DNA of 6,303 nucleotides, from assembly GCA_017853515.1 (NCBI GenBank), contig JAFMJK010000131.1, positions 1 to 6,303 of the forward strand, read 5' to 3'. The translations under genes and the position numbers were made by a program. The notes below the pieces were generated by a model. That model had not been told where the DNA came from. It made no database searches and saw only the letters and a list, made by a program, of their open reading frames with translations. This document shows positions 1 through 5,884 of the stretch, one piece after another. Positions within the stretch are counted from its first letter, which is position 1; the number at the start of each line of letters is the position of its first letter. Origin of the DNA: Chthoniobacterales bacterium. GTDB taxonomy: Bacteria; Verrucomicrobiota; Verrucomicrobiia; Chthoniobacterales; JACTMZ01.

Positions 1-192
1 TGCAGATTGAACAAGGCGCGCTCCGTGCTGCTGAATGGTGACACGGATTTGATCCGGGTGACCGATGTCGCTCTCGAGTTCGGTTTCAGCGAACTCGGTC
101 GCTTTGCCGTGCGTTACCGCCAGATGTTCGGCGAGTCGCCGTCGGAAACATTGCGCCGGCACCGCAAGGAGGGTGTTTCTTTCTCCGCCTAG
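1..192 (+). CDS. AraC-family transcriptional regulator, C-terminal fragment
   Basis: This is the 3' end of a gene that begins before the window; the reading frame is open from base 1 to a TAG at 190-192. The 63 visible residues are the second helix-turn-helix of an AraC/XylS DNA-binding domain. The segment DVALEFGFSELGRFAVRYRQ is the recognition-helix region, and MFGESPSETLRRHR is the family's usual closing motif (consensus F-G-x-S-P-x-x-Y/L-x-R). The family binds promoter DNA as a cytoplasmic regulator. The ligand-binding N-terminal domain lies outside the window, so effector and targets cannot be named. The LGRFAVxYRxxFGESPSETLRR style resembles regulators with an AraC-binding-like N-terminal domain. 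It converges on the DUF4105 gene with only 13 nt between the stop codons. A TTG at 7 is an internal codon, not a start. Confidence 0.9.
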   Translation, partial: CRLNKARSVLLNGDTDLIRVTDVALEFGFSELGRFAVRYRQMFGESPSETLRRHRKEGVSFSA

Positions 193-205
193 AGGCCGGC
201 CCTGT

Positions 206-1174
206 TCAGGGTGAAGAAAACTCGCGTCGACCGGAGCGGATGGCACGGGAAAATTCCCTGTCGTCACGCGTGTGGCGGGCGACACGATTGATGTGTGCGC
301 GGCGCTTGAGTTCCTCGAATGGAAGCCCGTCAGATCGAAGGAAGCCGCGCTCGTACAGCATCTCGTCACCTTTGCCGTTGATGAGCAAGCGCCAGTCGAG
401 CGGCAGCTTCGGTCCGTGGTTGTTCATGCCGCGGATCGCCGTGGTGCAATTGCTCGTCACCGCATTGTACCAGCGCGGTCTCTCGTTCAGCGCATTGATC
501 GTCTCGAGATAATCGAGAAGCCGGGCCCGTGCTCGTTCCGGGGTGGCCGTTGTGGCGTAAAGATAGATGTCCTCGCCGTTGCTCACCCGCCCGCCGAGGA
601 AGTCGCGTTCGTCGCCCGCCAGCACGATCAATTCGTATTGGCGGAAAAATCCTCCTAGCGCGGAATAGACCTCGTCCTTCTCCCGTCGCGTCTCGATGGA
701 AAAGGCCAGCGGCGGTGCGCTCTTGAAGCGGAAGATGACGATCGGGTGCGCCAGCCACGGAGAGCCCCAGTAATTGATCGCCAGGTCCATACCCTCGAGG
801 TCGGCCAGATCGTAGGTGCGCGTTTCCCAGCGCGGCAACGCATCGCCTGCCTCCGGATAATCGAAATTGCGCAGGTTGCTGATCCTGACTTTGTCGCCCT
901 CGATCTCGGCCCGGGGCAGGCGCGAGTATTCGATCGACCACTCGCGTTCATGCGATGGCGCGAGTGTCAGCCACCAGACCAGCACAACGGCGAAGCCGAT
1001 GATTGGCACGAAGCTCGCGTGTCGGGCGCGGCGGAGAACAAAAAGGGCCGCAACCATGGCGGCGAGGAATCCACATGCTGCGGCGGGCGCCGCATCGAAC
1101 CACAGCGCACCGAAGGCCCAGAGCGCGAGAACGACGCCGGACGCTGTGAGCAAAAGACTCCGGATCATGTTCAC
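206..1174 (-). CDS. DUF4105 (Lnb N-terminal-type) membrane protein
   Basis: The 322-residue protein has three predicted membrane helices at about residues 5-25, 30-48 and 54-72, followed by a soluble domain of about 250 residues that probably faces the periplasm. The domain matches the DUF4105 family: NYWGSPWLAHPIVIFRF near 134-150, then SIETRREKDEVYS, the GFFRQYELI stretch, a GEDIYLYATTATPERAR stretch, and WYNAVTSNCTT with Cys243. Some members of this fold (Lnb of Bacteroides) are lipoprotein N-acyltransferases of papain-like architecture. A Cys243 and His143 pair would be the natural catalytic candidate here, but this is inference and the substrate is unknown. It is the last gene of the envelope group, 39 nt after the 116-residue protein. 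The start is either GTG at 1174 or ATG at 1168: AGGAAG and GGAAG purine runs lie upstream and fit both. The last 35 residues are strongly basic and probably disordered. Confidence 0.85.
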   Translation of the reverse strand: MNMIRSLLLTASGVVLALWAFGALWFDAAPAAACGFLAAMVAALFVLRRARHASFVPIIGFAVVLVWWLTLAPSHEREWSIEYSRLPRAEIEGDKVRISNLRNFDYPEAGDALPRWETRTYDLADLEGMDLAINYWGSPWLAHPIVIFRFKSAPPLAFSIETRREKDEVYSALGGFFRQYELIVLAGDERDFLGGRVSNGEDIYLYATTATPERARARLLDYLETINALNERPRWYNAVTSNCTTAIRGMNNHGPKLPLDWRLLINGKGDEMLYERGFLRSDGLPFEELKRRAHINRVARHTRDDREFSRAIRSGRREFSSP

Positions 1175-1213
1175 CGTGCTTCCGGCTTCCTGGGTGCGGC
1201 CGACGGCATCGCC

Positions 1214-1564
1214 TCAAGAGGGATTGGCGAGGAAATCGTCGGCCAACGACTTCACCGCTTCGAGGCCGCGTCCGTGCAGGCGTCCAACGCCCTCGAGTCT
1301 TCCGACGCGGCGGCACCACATTCCCGCACGGGCCACCGGATGATAAATTACCGTGATGCCGGGTTCGGGTTCGGCGCGCAGAAAAGTGTCGGCCGCGTGC
1401 TGGTCGACGAATTCATGGAACGGCTTGAACCAAGGATGCGATTGGCGGTCGGTGAAGACTTCGTCGATGAATGCGCGAACTTCCGCCGCGTCGACGCGGC
1501 GCAGTGTTCTCCGCACTGCTTCGCGCCGCTCGGCAAAGGCGGCATCCGGGTCGTAGGTGTCCAT
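1214..1564 (-). CDS. Uncharacterised 116-residue protein
   Basis: I do not recognise this family. The ATG at 1564 is chosen because AGGAG (complement of 1574-1578) sits 9 nt upstream; the frame stays open further upstream but would then run into the barrel gene. The protein is soluble with no signal peptide or membrane segment. Residues 1-48 are charged and look helical (two acidic/basic helices around AERREAVRRTLRRVDAAEVR and AFIDEVF). Residues 49-116 look alpha/beta, with a PHE-FVDQHAADTF segment, a short strand GITVIYHP at 69-76, GMWCRR with a single Cys84, and a glycine-rich GVGRLHGRGLEAVKSLADDF tail. It lies 57 nt after the barrel gene and 39 nt before the DUF4105 gene, so it is probably co-transcribed with both. 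It may be a small accessory protein, but no function can be assigned. Confidence 0.75.
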   Translation of the reverse strand: MDTYDPDAAFAERREAVRRTLRRVDAAEVRAFIDEVFTDRQSHPWFKPFHEFVDQHAADTFLRAEPEPGITVIYHPVARAGMWCRRVGRLEGVGRLHGRGLEAVKSLADDFLANPS

Positions 1565-1573
1565 GGTGCTTTG

Positions 1574-1578
1574 CTCCT
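1574..1578 (-). promoter_or_regulatory. Ribosome binding site of the 116-residue protein
   Basis: The minus strand reads AGGAG here, 9 nt before the ATG at 1564. This is the clearest Shine-Dalgarno sequence on the minus strand of the window and it decides the start of that gene against the longer open frame. Confidence 0.75.
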
Positions 1579-1620
1579 GCGAACTGTTCCACCCGGCCGA
1601 AGTCTGCGCAAGAGCCCTGT

Positions 1621-2685
1621 TCAGAACTTGAAGATCAGCCCGGCAAACACGCCCGGCATGTTCACATTGTAGAGGAAGTTGTCCTTGTTGTAGTCGATGT
1701 ACATGTAGCGGTAGCCCGCCTCGAGGGCGATGTTGCGCGAGAAGTTCACACCGAGCGTGGCCTGCGTGTTCCAGGTGATCTGCGAACCCGCGCCGAATCC
1801 ACCCGCATCGGCTTGCGCCGCGGCGAAAAACCAGCGCGAGAAATTGACCTGTCCCCGCAGGCCGACAATCGGGTCGATCCACCAGCGGCTCTGCTCCACG
1901 TTGCGCGGCAGTTTTTCCTCGATGCGGTCGGAGAGTTCATCCACGCCAAGTTGCTTCGCTTGCTGCAGGGTGGAAGGCGGGACGTTCTTCAATCCGGGAT
2001 ATTTGGCCAGGAGCTGCGACCCGAACTTGGTGATGGCCCGGTCGATGATCCCTTCGCTCAAGGCCTCGACCCCCGCGCGGTTGATCCGTGCCGAGGCGGA
2101 CGCACCGAGGTAATTGTAGCGTCCTCCGGCATAGAGATCGACGAAGTAGCGTTTGTCGTCGATGACCCGGTAGGCGACGGCCACGGTCACCATGCTCTGC
2201 TGCGATTTGACCTTGATGTCGTCGTAAATGGCATCGTTGGGATCCGAGTCCATGGAGAATTGGGCGAAGAATCCGTCGCCGAGAAAACCCCAGCGGCCTT
2301 TGCGCACTTCCCCGCGCAGGAAAAATCCCCAGTCGAGTTTCTTGAGAATGTCGATCGGGCTTTGCTTCACCTCGGCCACCGGCAGATCCTTGATGCCGAT
2401 GTTTCCGTAGAGACCGGGCGACCAGCCGTAAGGCTCGATCATGAACGTCCACGCGTTCGCGTCCTTGCCCGGGACCAACTCGAACGGCTGCACGGGCCGC
2501 ACCACGCGGTCTTGGAGCCACAGGCTGACGGAGTTGTCCAATGTGCGCCCCTGCGTTTCCGGCGCTGATTCTCCGGCTGCAGTGAGTGCGCTGCATGAAA
2601 AAACCAGCGCGATGAAGCAGATAATGATCCGGCCCGGACCATGCTGGGAAGGTCGCCAGATGTGGTTGCCGCGAGGTGAGATCAT
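1621..2685 (-). CDS. Outer-membrane beta-barrel protein with helical insertion
   Basis: The 354-residue protein has a long basic N-terminus, a hydrophobic core at about residues 20-36 (IIICFIALVFSCSALTA) and a likely signal peptidase I site after TAA, so it is exported. Amphipathic strands follow: WTFMIEPYGWSPGLYGNIG (79-97), DWGFFLRGEVRKGRWGFLGD (118-137), MVTVAVAYRV (165-174), FVDLYAGGRYNYLGA (181-195), IDPIVGLRGQVNF, WFFAAAQADAGGFGAG, TWNTQATLGVNF, IALEAGYRYMYIDY and FAGLIFKF. The C-terminal aromatic residue is the signal expected for BAM-assembled barrels, so this is probably a small barrel of about 8-10 strands. Residues 196-266 interrupt the strands with a charged helical stretch. ATG at 2685 is the only plausible start, but no Shine-Dalgarno precedes it. 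It is the first gene of the envelope group; the ligand or role is unknown. Confidence 0.85.
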   Translation of the reverse strand: MISPRGNHIWRPSQHGPGRIIICFIALVFSCSALTAAGESAPETQGRTLDNSVSLWLQDRVVRPVQPFELVPGKDANAWTFMIEPYGWSPGLYGNIGIKDLPVAEVKQSPIDILKKLDWGFFLRGEVRKGRWGFLGDGFFAQFSMDSDPNDAIYDDIKVKSQQSMVTVAVAYRVIDDKRYFVDLYAGGRYNYLGASASARINRAGVEALSEGIIDRAITKFGSQLLAKYPGLKNVPPSTLQQAKQLGVDELSDRIEEKLPRNVEQSRWWIDPIVGLRGQVNFSRWFFAAAQADAGGFGAGSQITWNTQATLGVNFSRNIALEAGYRYMYIDYNKDNFLYNVNMPGVFAGLIFKF

Positions 2686-2772
2686 GGGGTGCGATTCAGG
2701 TAGTATGGCGGGGGCCGGGCAGCGGGATCTGCGTTCAGGCGCGGACTCTTAACAGCTTCCGGAGCCAAGGCT

Positions 2773-2832
2773 ATGCAGAAACCGAAAAATGTAGCCGCAA
2801 CGACTCCTCTGGTGTCAATGCGCCGCATCTGA
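2773..2832 (+). CDS. Possible 19-residue leader peptide upstream of the HPr-like gene
   Basis: An ATG at 2773 is preceded by GGAG (2761-2764) at 8 nt and opens a frame of 19 codons ending in TGA at 2830-2832. The peptide MQKPKNVAATTPLVSMRRI is basic, with no signal peptide or obvious attenuation codons. Its stop lies 3 nt before a GGAGG at 2836-2840 and 14 nt before the TTG at 2847, an arrangement that could couple its translation to the HPr-like gene. It may equally be a chance ORF in a leader region; only conservation or ribosome data can separate these. Confidence 0.3.
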   Translation: MQKPKNVAATTPLVSMRRI

Positions 2833-2835
2833 AAC

Positions 2836-2840
2836 GGAGG
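2836..2840 (+). promoter_or_regulatory. Strong Shine-Dalgarno upstream of the HPr-like gene
   Basis: GGAGG lies 6 nt before an in-frame TTG at 2847-2849, ideal spacing for initiation there. It is 48 nt before the ATG at 2889, which has only a weak GGA upstream. Translation may therefore begin at TTG 2847 and add 14 residues (Leu-Asn-Gly-Gly-Gly-Ser...) before the HPr fold. Confidence 0.45.
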
Positions 2841-2888
2841 CAACTTTTGAACGGCGGCGGGTCCGGCGTTGTCGGAACGTATGCCGTT

Positions 2889-3149
2889 ATGCAACTCACC
2901 AGTGTCGTCGTATCCGCCCATCCCGGAATAAATGCCGCCGTCGCGGCGCGCCTCGTCGGGGCCGTCCAGAAAACACGATCCATCGTGCTTTTGCGCTGCG
3001 GCGAGCGCATGGCCAACGCGGGCAACATCCTGAGCGTCCTCGCGCTGTGCGCGGCGATGGGAACCACGGTGGAAGTCCAAGCCTGCGGCGAAGACGAGAC
3101 TCTTGCGGCGAAGACTGTAGAGCGCATCTTGTCGGAGCCCGCCTGTTGA
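2889..3149 (+). CDS. HPr-fold protein lacking both phosphorylation sites
   Basis: The 86-residue protein has the length and pattern of the PTS phosphocarrier HPr: first strand LTSVVVSA, helix NAAVAARLVGAVQKT, strand SIVLLRCG, the MANAGNILSVLALCAAMGT loop-helix, strand TVEVQACGEDE and C-terminal helix TLAAKTVERIL. It aligns without gaps to Bacillus HPr from residue 8 to about residue 70. In HPr the active-site stretch is G-I/L-H15-A-R17-P; here it is G-I-N15-A-A17-V. The HPr kinase site K-S46-I is here G-N46-I. It therefore cannot carry phosphate on His15 or Ser46. It may be a regulatory or structural relative, as with Crh, which lacks His15 but keeps Ser46. ATG 2889 gives canonical numbering; TTG 2847, with a strong Shine-Dalgarno, is an alternative start. 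It converges on the PKS gene with 2 nt between stops. Confidence 0.82.
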   Translation: MQLTSVVVSAHPGINAAVAARLVGAVQKTRSIVLLRCGERMANAGNILSVLALCAAMGTTVEVQACGEDETLAAKTVERILSEPAC

Positions 3150-3151
3150 TC

Positions 3152-4192
3152 TCATGCCGCGGACAGGCGGCAGGCGTGCGCGCTGAATCCCGCGCCGAAG
3201 GATACCATCCACCAATCTGCTCCCGGCGAGGGCAAGCTCGTCAGCCGCGCTTGCTCCAAGGCGAAAAGAACCGACGGACTGCTCATGTTTCCGTGTTGCC
3301 GCAGCACCTCGCGGGTTTCGTCCAATCGGACGCCCGGCAGTTCGCTCTCGATGGCCTCGATCACATCGCGTCCTCCGGCGTGCGAGAGCACACGAGCAAC
3401 CGGGTTTTTCCCGTCGGCTTCACGGTAGAGCTGACCGACGGCCTTTGCCGCCAGGCGCGGAACGGTCGGATGAAGCAGGTTGCGCAGTTTTCCCTCGCGC
3501 TGTTCGAAGCGGATGAGATCGCGGTGCTCCGGTTGGTGCAGCGAGGAGAAGTCGTGGCAGCGCAAGGCGCTGTCTTTCTTTTCTCCCCGCCAAACCGTCG
3601 CCGCCGCACCGTCGCCGAAAAGGCACGCGCTGACCACGACGCCCGGGTCATTGTCCAAATAAAACGCGGCCGAGCAGATTTCGACGGAGACGCAGGCCAC
3701 ATTGAGCCGGGGGTCGGCCGCGAGGACGGACGCCGCCGCCCGCAGCGCCGGAACGGCCGCGCCGCAACCCAGACCGACGATATCTTGCAGCCACGCGTCG
3801 CCGCGCAACCCGAGCGACTCGGCGACGTAGCTGCTCACGCCCGGACACAAATATCCGGTGCACGTCGTGACGATGAGGACATCCAATTCGCCGGGGGTCA
3901 GTCCCGCCTCCTCGAGGGCGCGGGCCAAAGCGCGTCCGGCCAAGTCCGGCGCGGCGGCGCGAAATTCCTCGTTGAGTCCGTCCGCATCGAGCCGGAAAAG
4001 TTTTTGCGGATCGTGCAGGGCAAATTGCCGGCATGCGATGCCGGAGTCCCCGCGAAGAACGGCCTGCAGGGTCAGGCGCGAGCGCCGATCGAGACGTGCG
4101 ATCGTCTCGGGGGAAGCCCGCACCAAGTCGAGGCACTCTCTTTGCGTGAACGAGTGCGGCGGCGTGGCCGTGGCGAGGGCGCGGAGATACAT
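3152..4192 (-). CDS. Type III polyketide synthase (chalcone/stilbene synthase family)
   Basis: The 346-residue protein is a full-length type III PKS, a homodimeric cytosolic thiolase-fold enzyme that extends an acyl-CoA starter with malonyl-CoA and cyclises the chain, typically to pyrones or resorcinols. The catalytic triad is present: Cys143 in DIVGLGCGAAVPALRAA, His271 in VLSHAGGRDVIEAIE, and Asn302 in RQHGNMSSPSVLFALE. Other family marks are IVTTCTGYLCPGVSSYVAESLGL (107-129), CLFGDGAAATVWRG (190-202) and the C-terminal FGAGFSAHACRL. The small residues around Cys143 and the overall sequence are bacterial rather than plant-like, so a long-chain starter is possible, but the product cannot be predicted. 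The start lies 7 nt after the flavoprotein stop with only a weak TGAGG as ribosome site, which suggests translational coupling. No methyltransferase gene, often found beside such enzymes, is present. Confidence 0.93.
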   Translation of the reverse strand: MYLRALATATPPHSFTQRECLDLVRASPETIARLDRRSRLTLQAVLRGDSGIACRQFALHDPQKLFRLDADGLNEEFRAAAPDLAGRALARALEEAGLTPGELDVLIVTTCTGYLCPGVSSYVAESLGLRGDAWLQDIVGLGCGAAVPALRAAASVLAADPRLNVACVSVEICSAAFYLDNDPGVVVSACLFGDGAAATVWRGEKKDSALRCHDFSSLHQPEHRDLIRFEQREGKLRNLLHPTVPRLAAKAVGQLYREADGKNPVARVLSHAGGRDVIEAIESELPGVRLDETREVLRQHGNMSSPSVLFALEQARLTSLPSPGADWWMVSFGAGFSAHACRLSAA

Positions 4193-4199
4193 CGGCGCC

Positions 4200-5204
4200 T
4201 CAGTGCATCACGCGGTAAAGCAGACCAACAGGCAAAAGACTCCTCCGGTGGAGAGCCCGGGCGAAGCGCCGCGCGCGGGCGTCGAGAAGAATCGGATGCA
4301 AGGCGCGCGCCGTGCGCACACGCCAACCGAACCGCCGACTTTGACGGCGGTGCGCCGATGCCTTGGCTGCCTCCCATTCGCTCTCGCCGCGCGCCCAAGC
4401 CAGAAGCGGATCGAGTGCGGTCGTCGCGCTCTGCAACGCGATGGTCATGCCATGGCCCGTGAACGGCGGAATGAGCGCACTGCGGTCGCCGATGCGAAAA
4501 GTGTCATCCGTCACGGTGTCGCCATAGTCGAGCCCCGCCACCGCGCAAAAGGAATCGGCCACCGGCTCGGCTCTCATCAAGCGGTCCGAAAGATCGCCGA
4601 ATCCCGCCTGACCGGCCATCTCGGCGAAGGGAGCATGCAGATCGCATGAACCGCGCGGGAGGAGACCGCAGACATTGACCGTTTCTTTGTCGATGCGGGT
4701 GAGGCCGATGTATCCGCGGCGGCCGAAGTGAACTTCGAGATCGTTGCGCAATTCGAGATCGTGGAAATGCTGTTTGACCCCGACCCAGCGTGAGGACGAG
4801 CAGGGACGCCTTCCGCAGGCCAGGACGCGTCCGGGGTTGTCGTCGCAGTCGCCGCGCACGCCTGTCCGAAGCTCTCCTCCGAGGCGGAGGAAAGTCGAAG
4901 CCATTTCCTGATCCAGCAAGTGGCGGCTCACGCACAGCGCCGGCTCCTCAAGACGATGGGTGATCAGGGCCTTGCCGTCCTCGCACCAAGTCACGCCTCG
5001 GGCGGGAAGGGCGCGGCGAAGAACGGTGTCGAGCTGCAGCGTTTGCCGCGTGGCAGGGTCGAGCGAGGTGATGAACTCGCCGCAAACGCGGTGGCGCGGG
5101 TAGTCTCCTGCTTCGAGAATGGTCACCGGCACGCCGCGAGCGCGCAGGGCGATGCCAAGTCCGAGGCCGGCGAGGCCCCCGCCGACAATTTCAACGGCAC
5201 GCAT
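4200..5204 (-). CDS. FAD-dependent oxidoreductase (geranylgeranyl reductase/monooxygenase-like)
   Basis: The 334-residue protein starts with an FAD-binding Rossmann motif, VEIVGGGLAGLGLGIAL (4-20), with Glu31 ending the second strand to bind the ribose. PRHRVCGEF (36-44) is the Cys-Gly-Glu motif seen in geranylgeranyl-reductase-like and related flavoproteins. The second FAD motif IGDRSALIPPFTGHGMTIALQSA (238-260) places the flavin pyrophosphate and isoalloxazine. The segment GRRPCSSSRWVGVKQHF (131-147) replaces the common G-A-D-G type signature. The basic C-terminal region (about 285-325) looks helical. Members of this group oxidise or reduce hydrophobic or aromatic substrates. Being co-transcribed with a type III PKS, it probably acts on the polyketide product. 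Its ATG at 5204 overlaps the 3' end of the dipeptidase gene by 14 nt, with no good ribosome site. The substrate and the direction of the redox reaction are unknown. Confidence 0.9.
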   Translation of the reverse strand: MRAVEIVGGGLAGLGLGIALRARGVPVTILEAGDYPRHRVCGEFITSLDPATRQTLQLDTVLRRALPARGVTWCEDGKALITHRLEEPALCVSRHLLDQEMASTFLRLGGELRTGVRGDCDDNPGRVLACGRRPCSSSRWVGVKQHFHDLELRNDLEVHFGRRGYIGLTRIDKETVNVCGLLPRGSCDLHAPFAEMAGQAGFGDLSDRLMRAEPVADSFCAVAGLDYGDTVTDDTFRIGDRSALIPPFTGHGMTIALQSATTALDPLLAWARGESEWEAAKASAHRRQSRRFGWRVRTARALHPILLDARARRFARALHRRSLLPVGLLYRVMH

Positions 5205-5832
5205 TCGCCAGTTGTGCGGGAGAAACGTCGAGCGCCGGATATTTTTCCCAGCCCCTCAGATCGAAGTGCCACCATTCGGTCGGGTAGCCGACAAAGCCAT
5301 GCCTTGTCATGACGTCCTCGAGGAGTTGGCGGTTGCGGCGCTCCTCGGCCGTTCCCCCGCGGTAATCGCGGTGGGCGCGTTCGGTGAAATCGTCGAAGTC
5401 GCTCGGCATGGGCAACTCGCGGCCGCGTTGGTCGATCAGGGTGACATCGACCGCGGTGCCGCGCGTGTGGCGGCCTTTGTTTTTCGCCGGGTTGGAAACG
5501 TAGCGCTCGTCGCGGATGAGGTTCCACATCTTCTGCTGGACGGACAGCGGCCGGTAGGCGTCCCAAACCTTGAGGCCGAGTCCTCGTTTTTGCAGGTCGC
5601 GCTGCACACGGGCGAGGGCGCGCGCCGTATCGCGGTGCAGGAAAACGCGCGGGAGCGGATAGAGCACAGTCCCCGTGAAGTTGTGGCGCGTAGCGTAGCG
5701 GACCTCGGGCAAGCAGGGAGGCTGCACGGTCTCCAGCGGAACCAAGTCGGCCTCCGGTGGCGCGGCCTGCGCGTTCGCAAGGGTCGCGAGGATGATGGCA
5801 ACGAGGAAGCGCAGGGGAAAACGCATGACCAT
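5191..5832 (-). CDS. Periplasmic D-alanyl-D-alanine dipeptidase (VanX/DdpX family, M15)
   Basis: The 213-residue protein begins with a signal peptide (RFPLRFLVAIILATLANAQA, cleavage likely near residue 23), so it works in the periplasm. VanX-family zinc peptidase residues are all visible: Arg94 in WDAYRP, His122 and Asp129 in GRHTRGTAVDVTLID (consensus S-x-H-x-x-G-x-A-x-D), and Glu186 and His189 in TEWWHFDLRGW. MPSDFDDF (142-149) matches the family's substrate-side loop. The enzyme hydrolyses D-Ala-D-Ala, a peptidoglycan precursor. In non-resistant Gram-negatives such as DdpX of E. coli it serves nutrient recovery rather than vancomycin resistance, and a chromosomal periplasmic form like this fits that. 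The start is ATG 5832 or ATG 5826, both with poor ribosome sites. It is the first gene of the tight PKS operon and its start is divergent from the small membrane protein. Confidence 0.93.
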   Translation of the reverse strand: MVMRFPLRFLVAIILATLANAQAAPPEADLVPLETVQPPCLPEVRYATRHNFTGTVLYPLPRVFLHRDTARALARVQRDLQKRGLGLKVWDAYRPLSVQQKMWNLIRDERYVSNPAKNKGRHTRGTAVDVTLIDQRGRELPMPSDFDDFTERAHRDYRGGTAEERRNRQLLEDVMTRHGFVGYPTEWWHFDLRGWEKYPALDVSPAQLANACR

Positions 5833-5884
5833 GTGGCATCATTGCGCTTGTCGGACGCCGGAGGAAGTCCGGAGACTGCATGCC

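Larger units (their letters stand above)
2686..2888. other. Divergent intergenic spacer
   Basis: This 203-nt spacer separates the start of the barrel gene (-) from the ATG of the HPr-like gene (+). It must contain the promoters of both, but I see no convincing -35/-10 pair: the best minus-strand -10 (CATACT, around 2702-2707) has no matching -35. On the plus strand it carries two purine-rich Shine-Dalgarno sequences, at 2761-2764 and 2836-2840, and a possible 19-codon ORF between them, described separately. The sequence composition is less GC-rich around 2771-2800 than elsewhere in the window. Confidence 0.6.

Noticed and set aside
200..211. Small inverted repeat CCCTGTTCAGGG between the AraC and DUF4105 genes, as a bidirectional terminator
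   Set aside because: The stem is only 5 bp with a 2-nt loop (or 4 bp with a 4-nt loop), overlaps the DUF4105 stop, and no U-run follows on either strand.
1565..1882. N-terminal extension of the 116-residue protein to 222 residues
   Set aside because: The extension overlaps the 3' end of the barrel gene in another frame and has no ribosome site, while ATG 1564 has AGGAG at 9 nt.
746..2568. Long plus-strand open frames (308 and 365 codons) across the DUF4105, small-protein and barrel genes
   Set aside because: They are antisense to well-supported genes, mutually overlapping, and show no protein-like motif or ribosome site.
3047..4462. Long plus-strand open frame (471 codons) across the PKS gene
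   Set aside because: It is antisense to a complete type III PKS with an intact catalytic triad, its translation is rich in Arg/Gly/Ala with no recognisable fold, and it is a typical shadow frame of GC-rich DNA.
5191..5832. VanX as evidence of a vancomycin-resistance cluster
   Set aside because: No VanH, VanA-type ligase or VanRS gene is nearby, the protein has a signal peptide, and chromosomal VanX/DdpX homologues commonly serve cell-wall dipeptide recovery.
5852..5871. Possible hairpin CGGAC...GTCCG with GGAGG in its loop upstream of the small membrane protein, as a translation switch
   Set aside because: The stem is 5 bp with a 10-nt loop, too weak to support, and a second GGAG nearer the start lies outside it.
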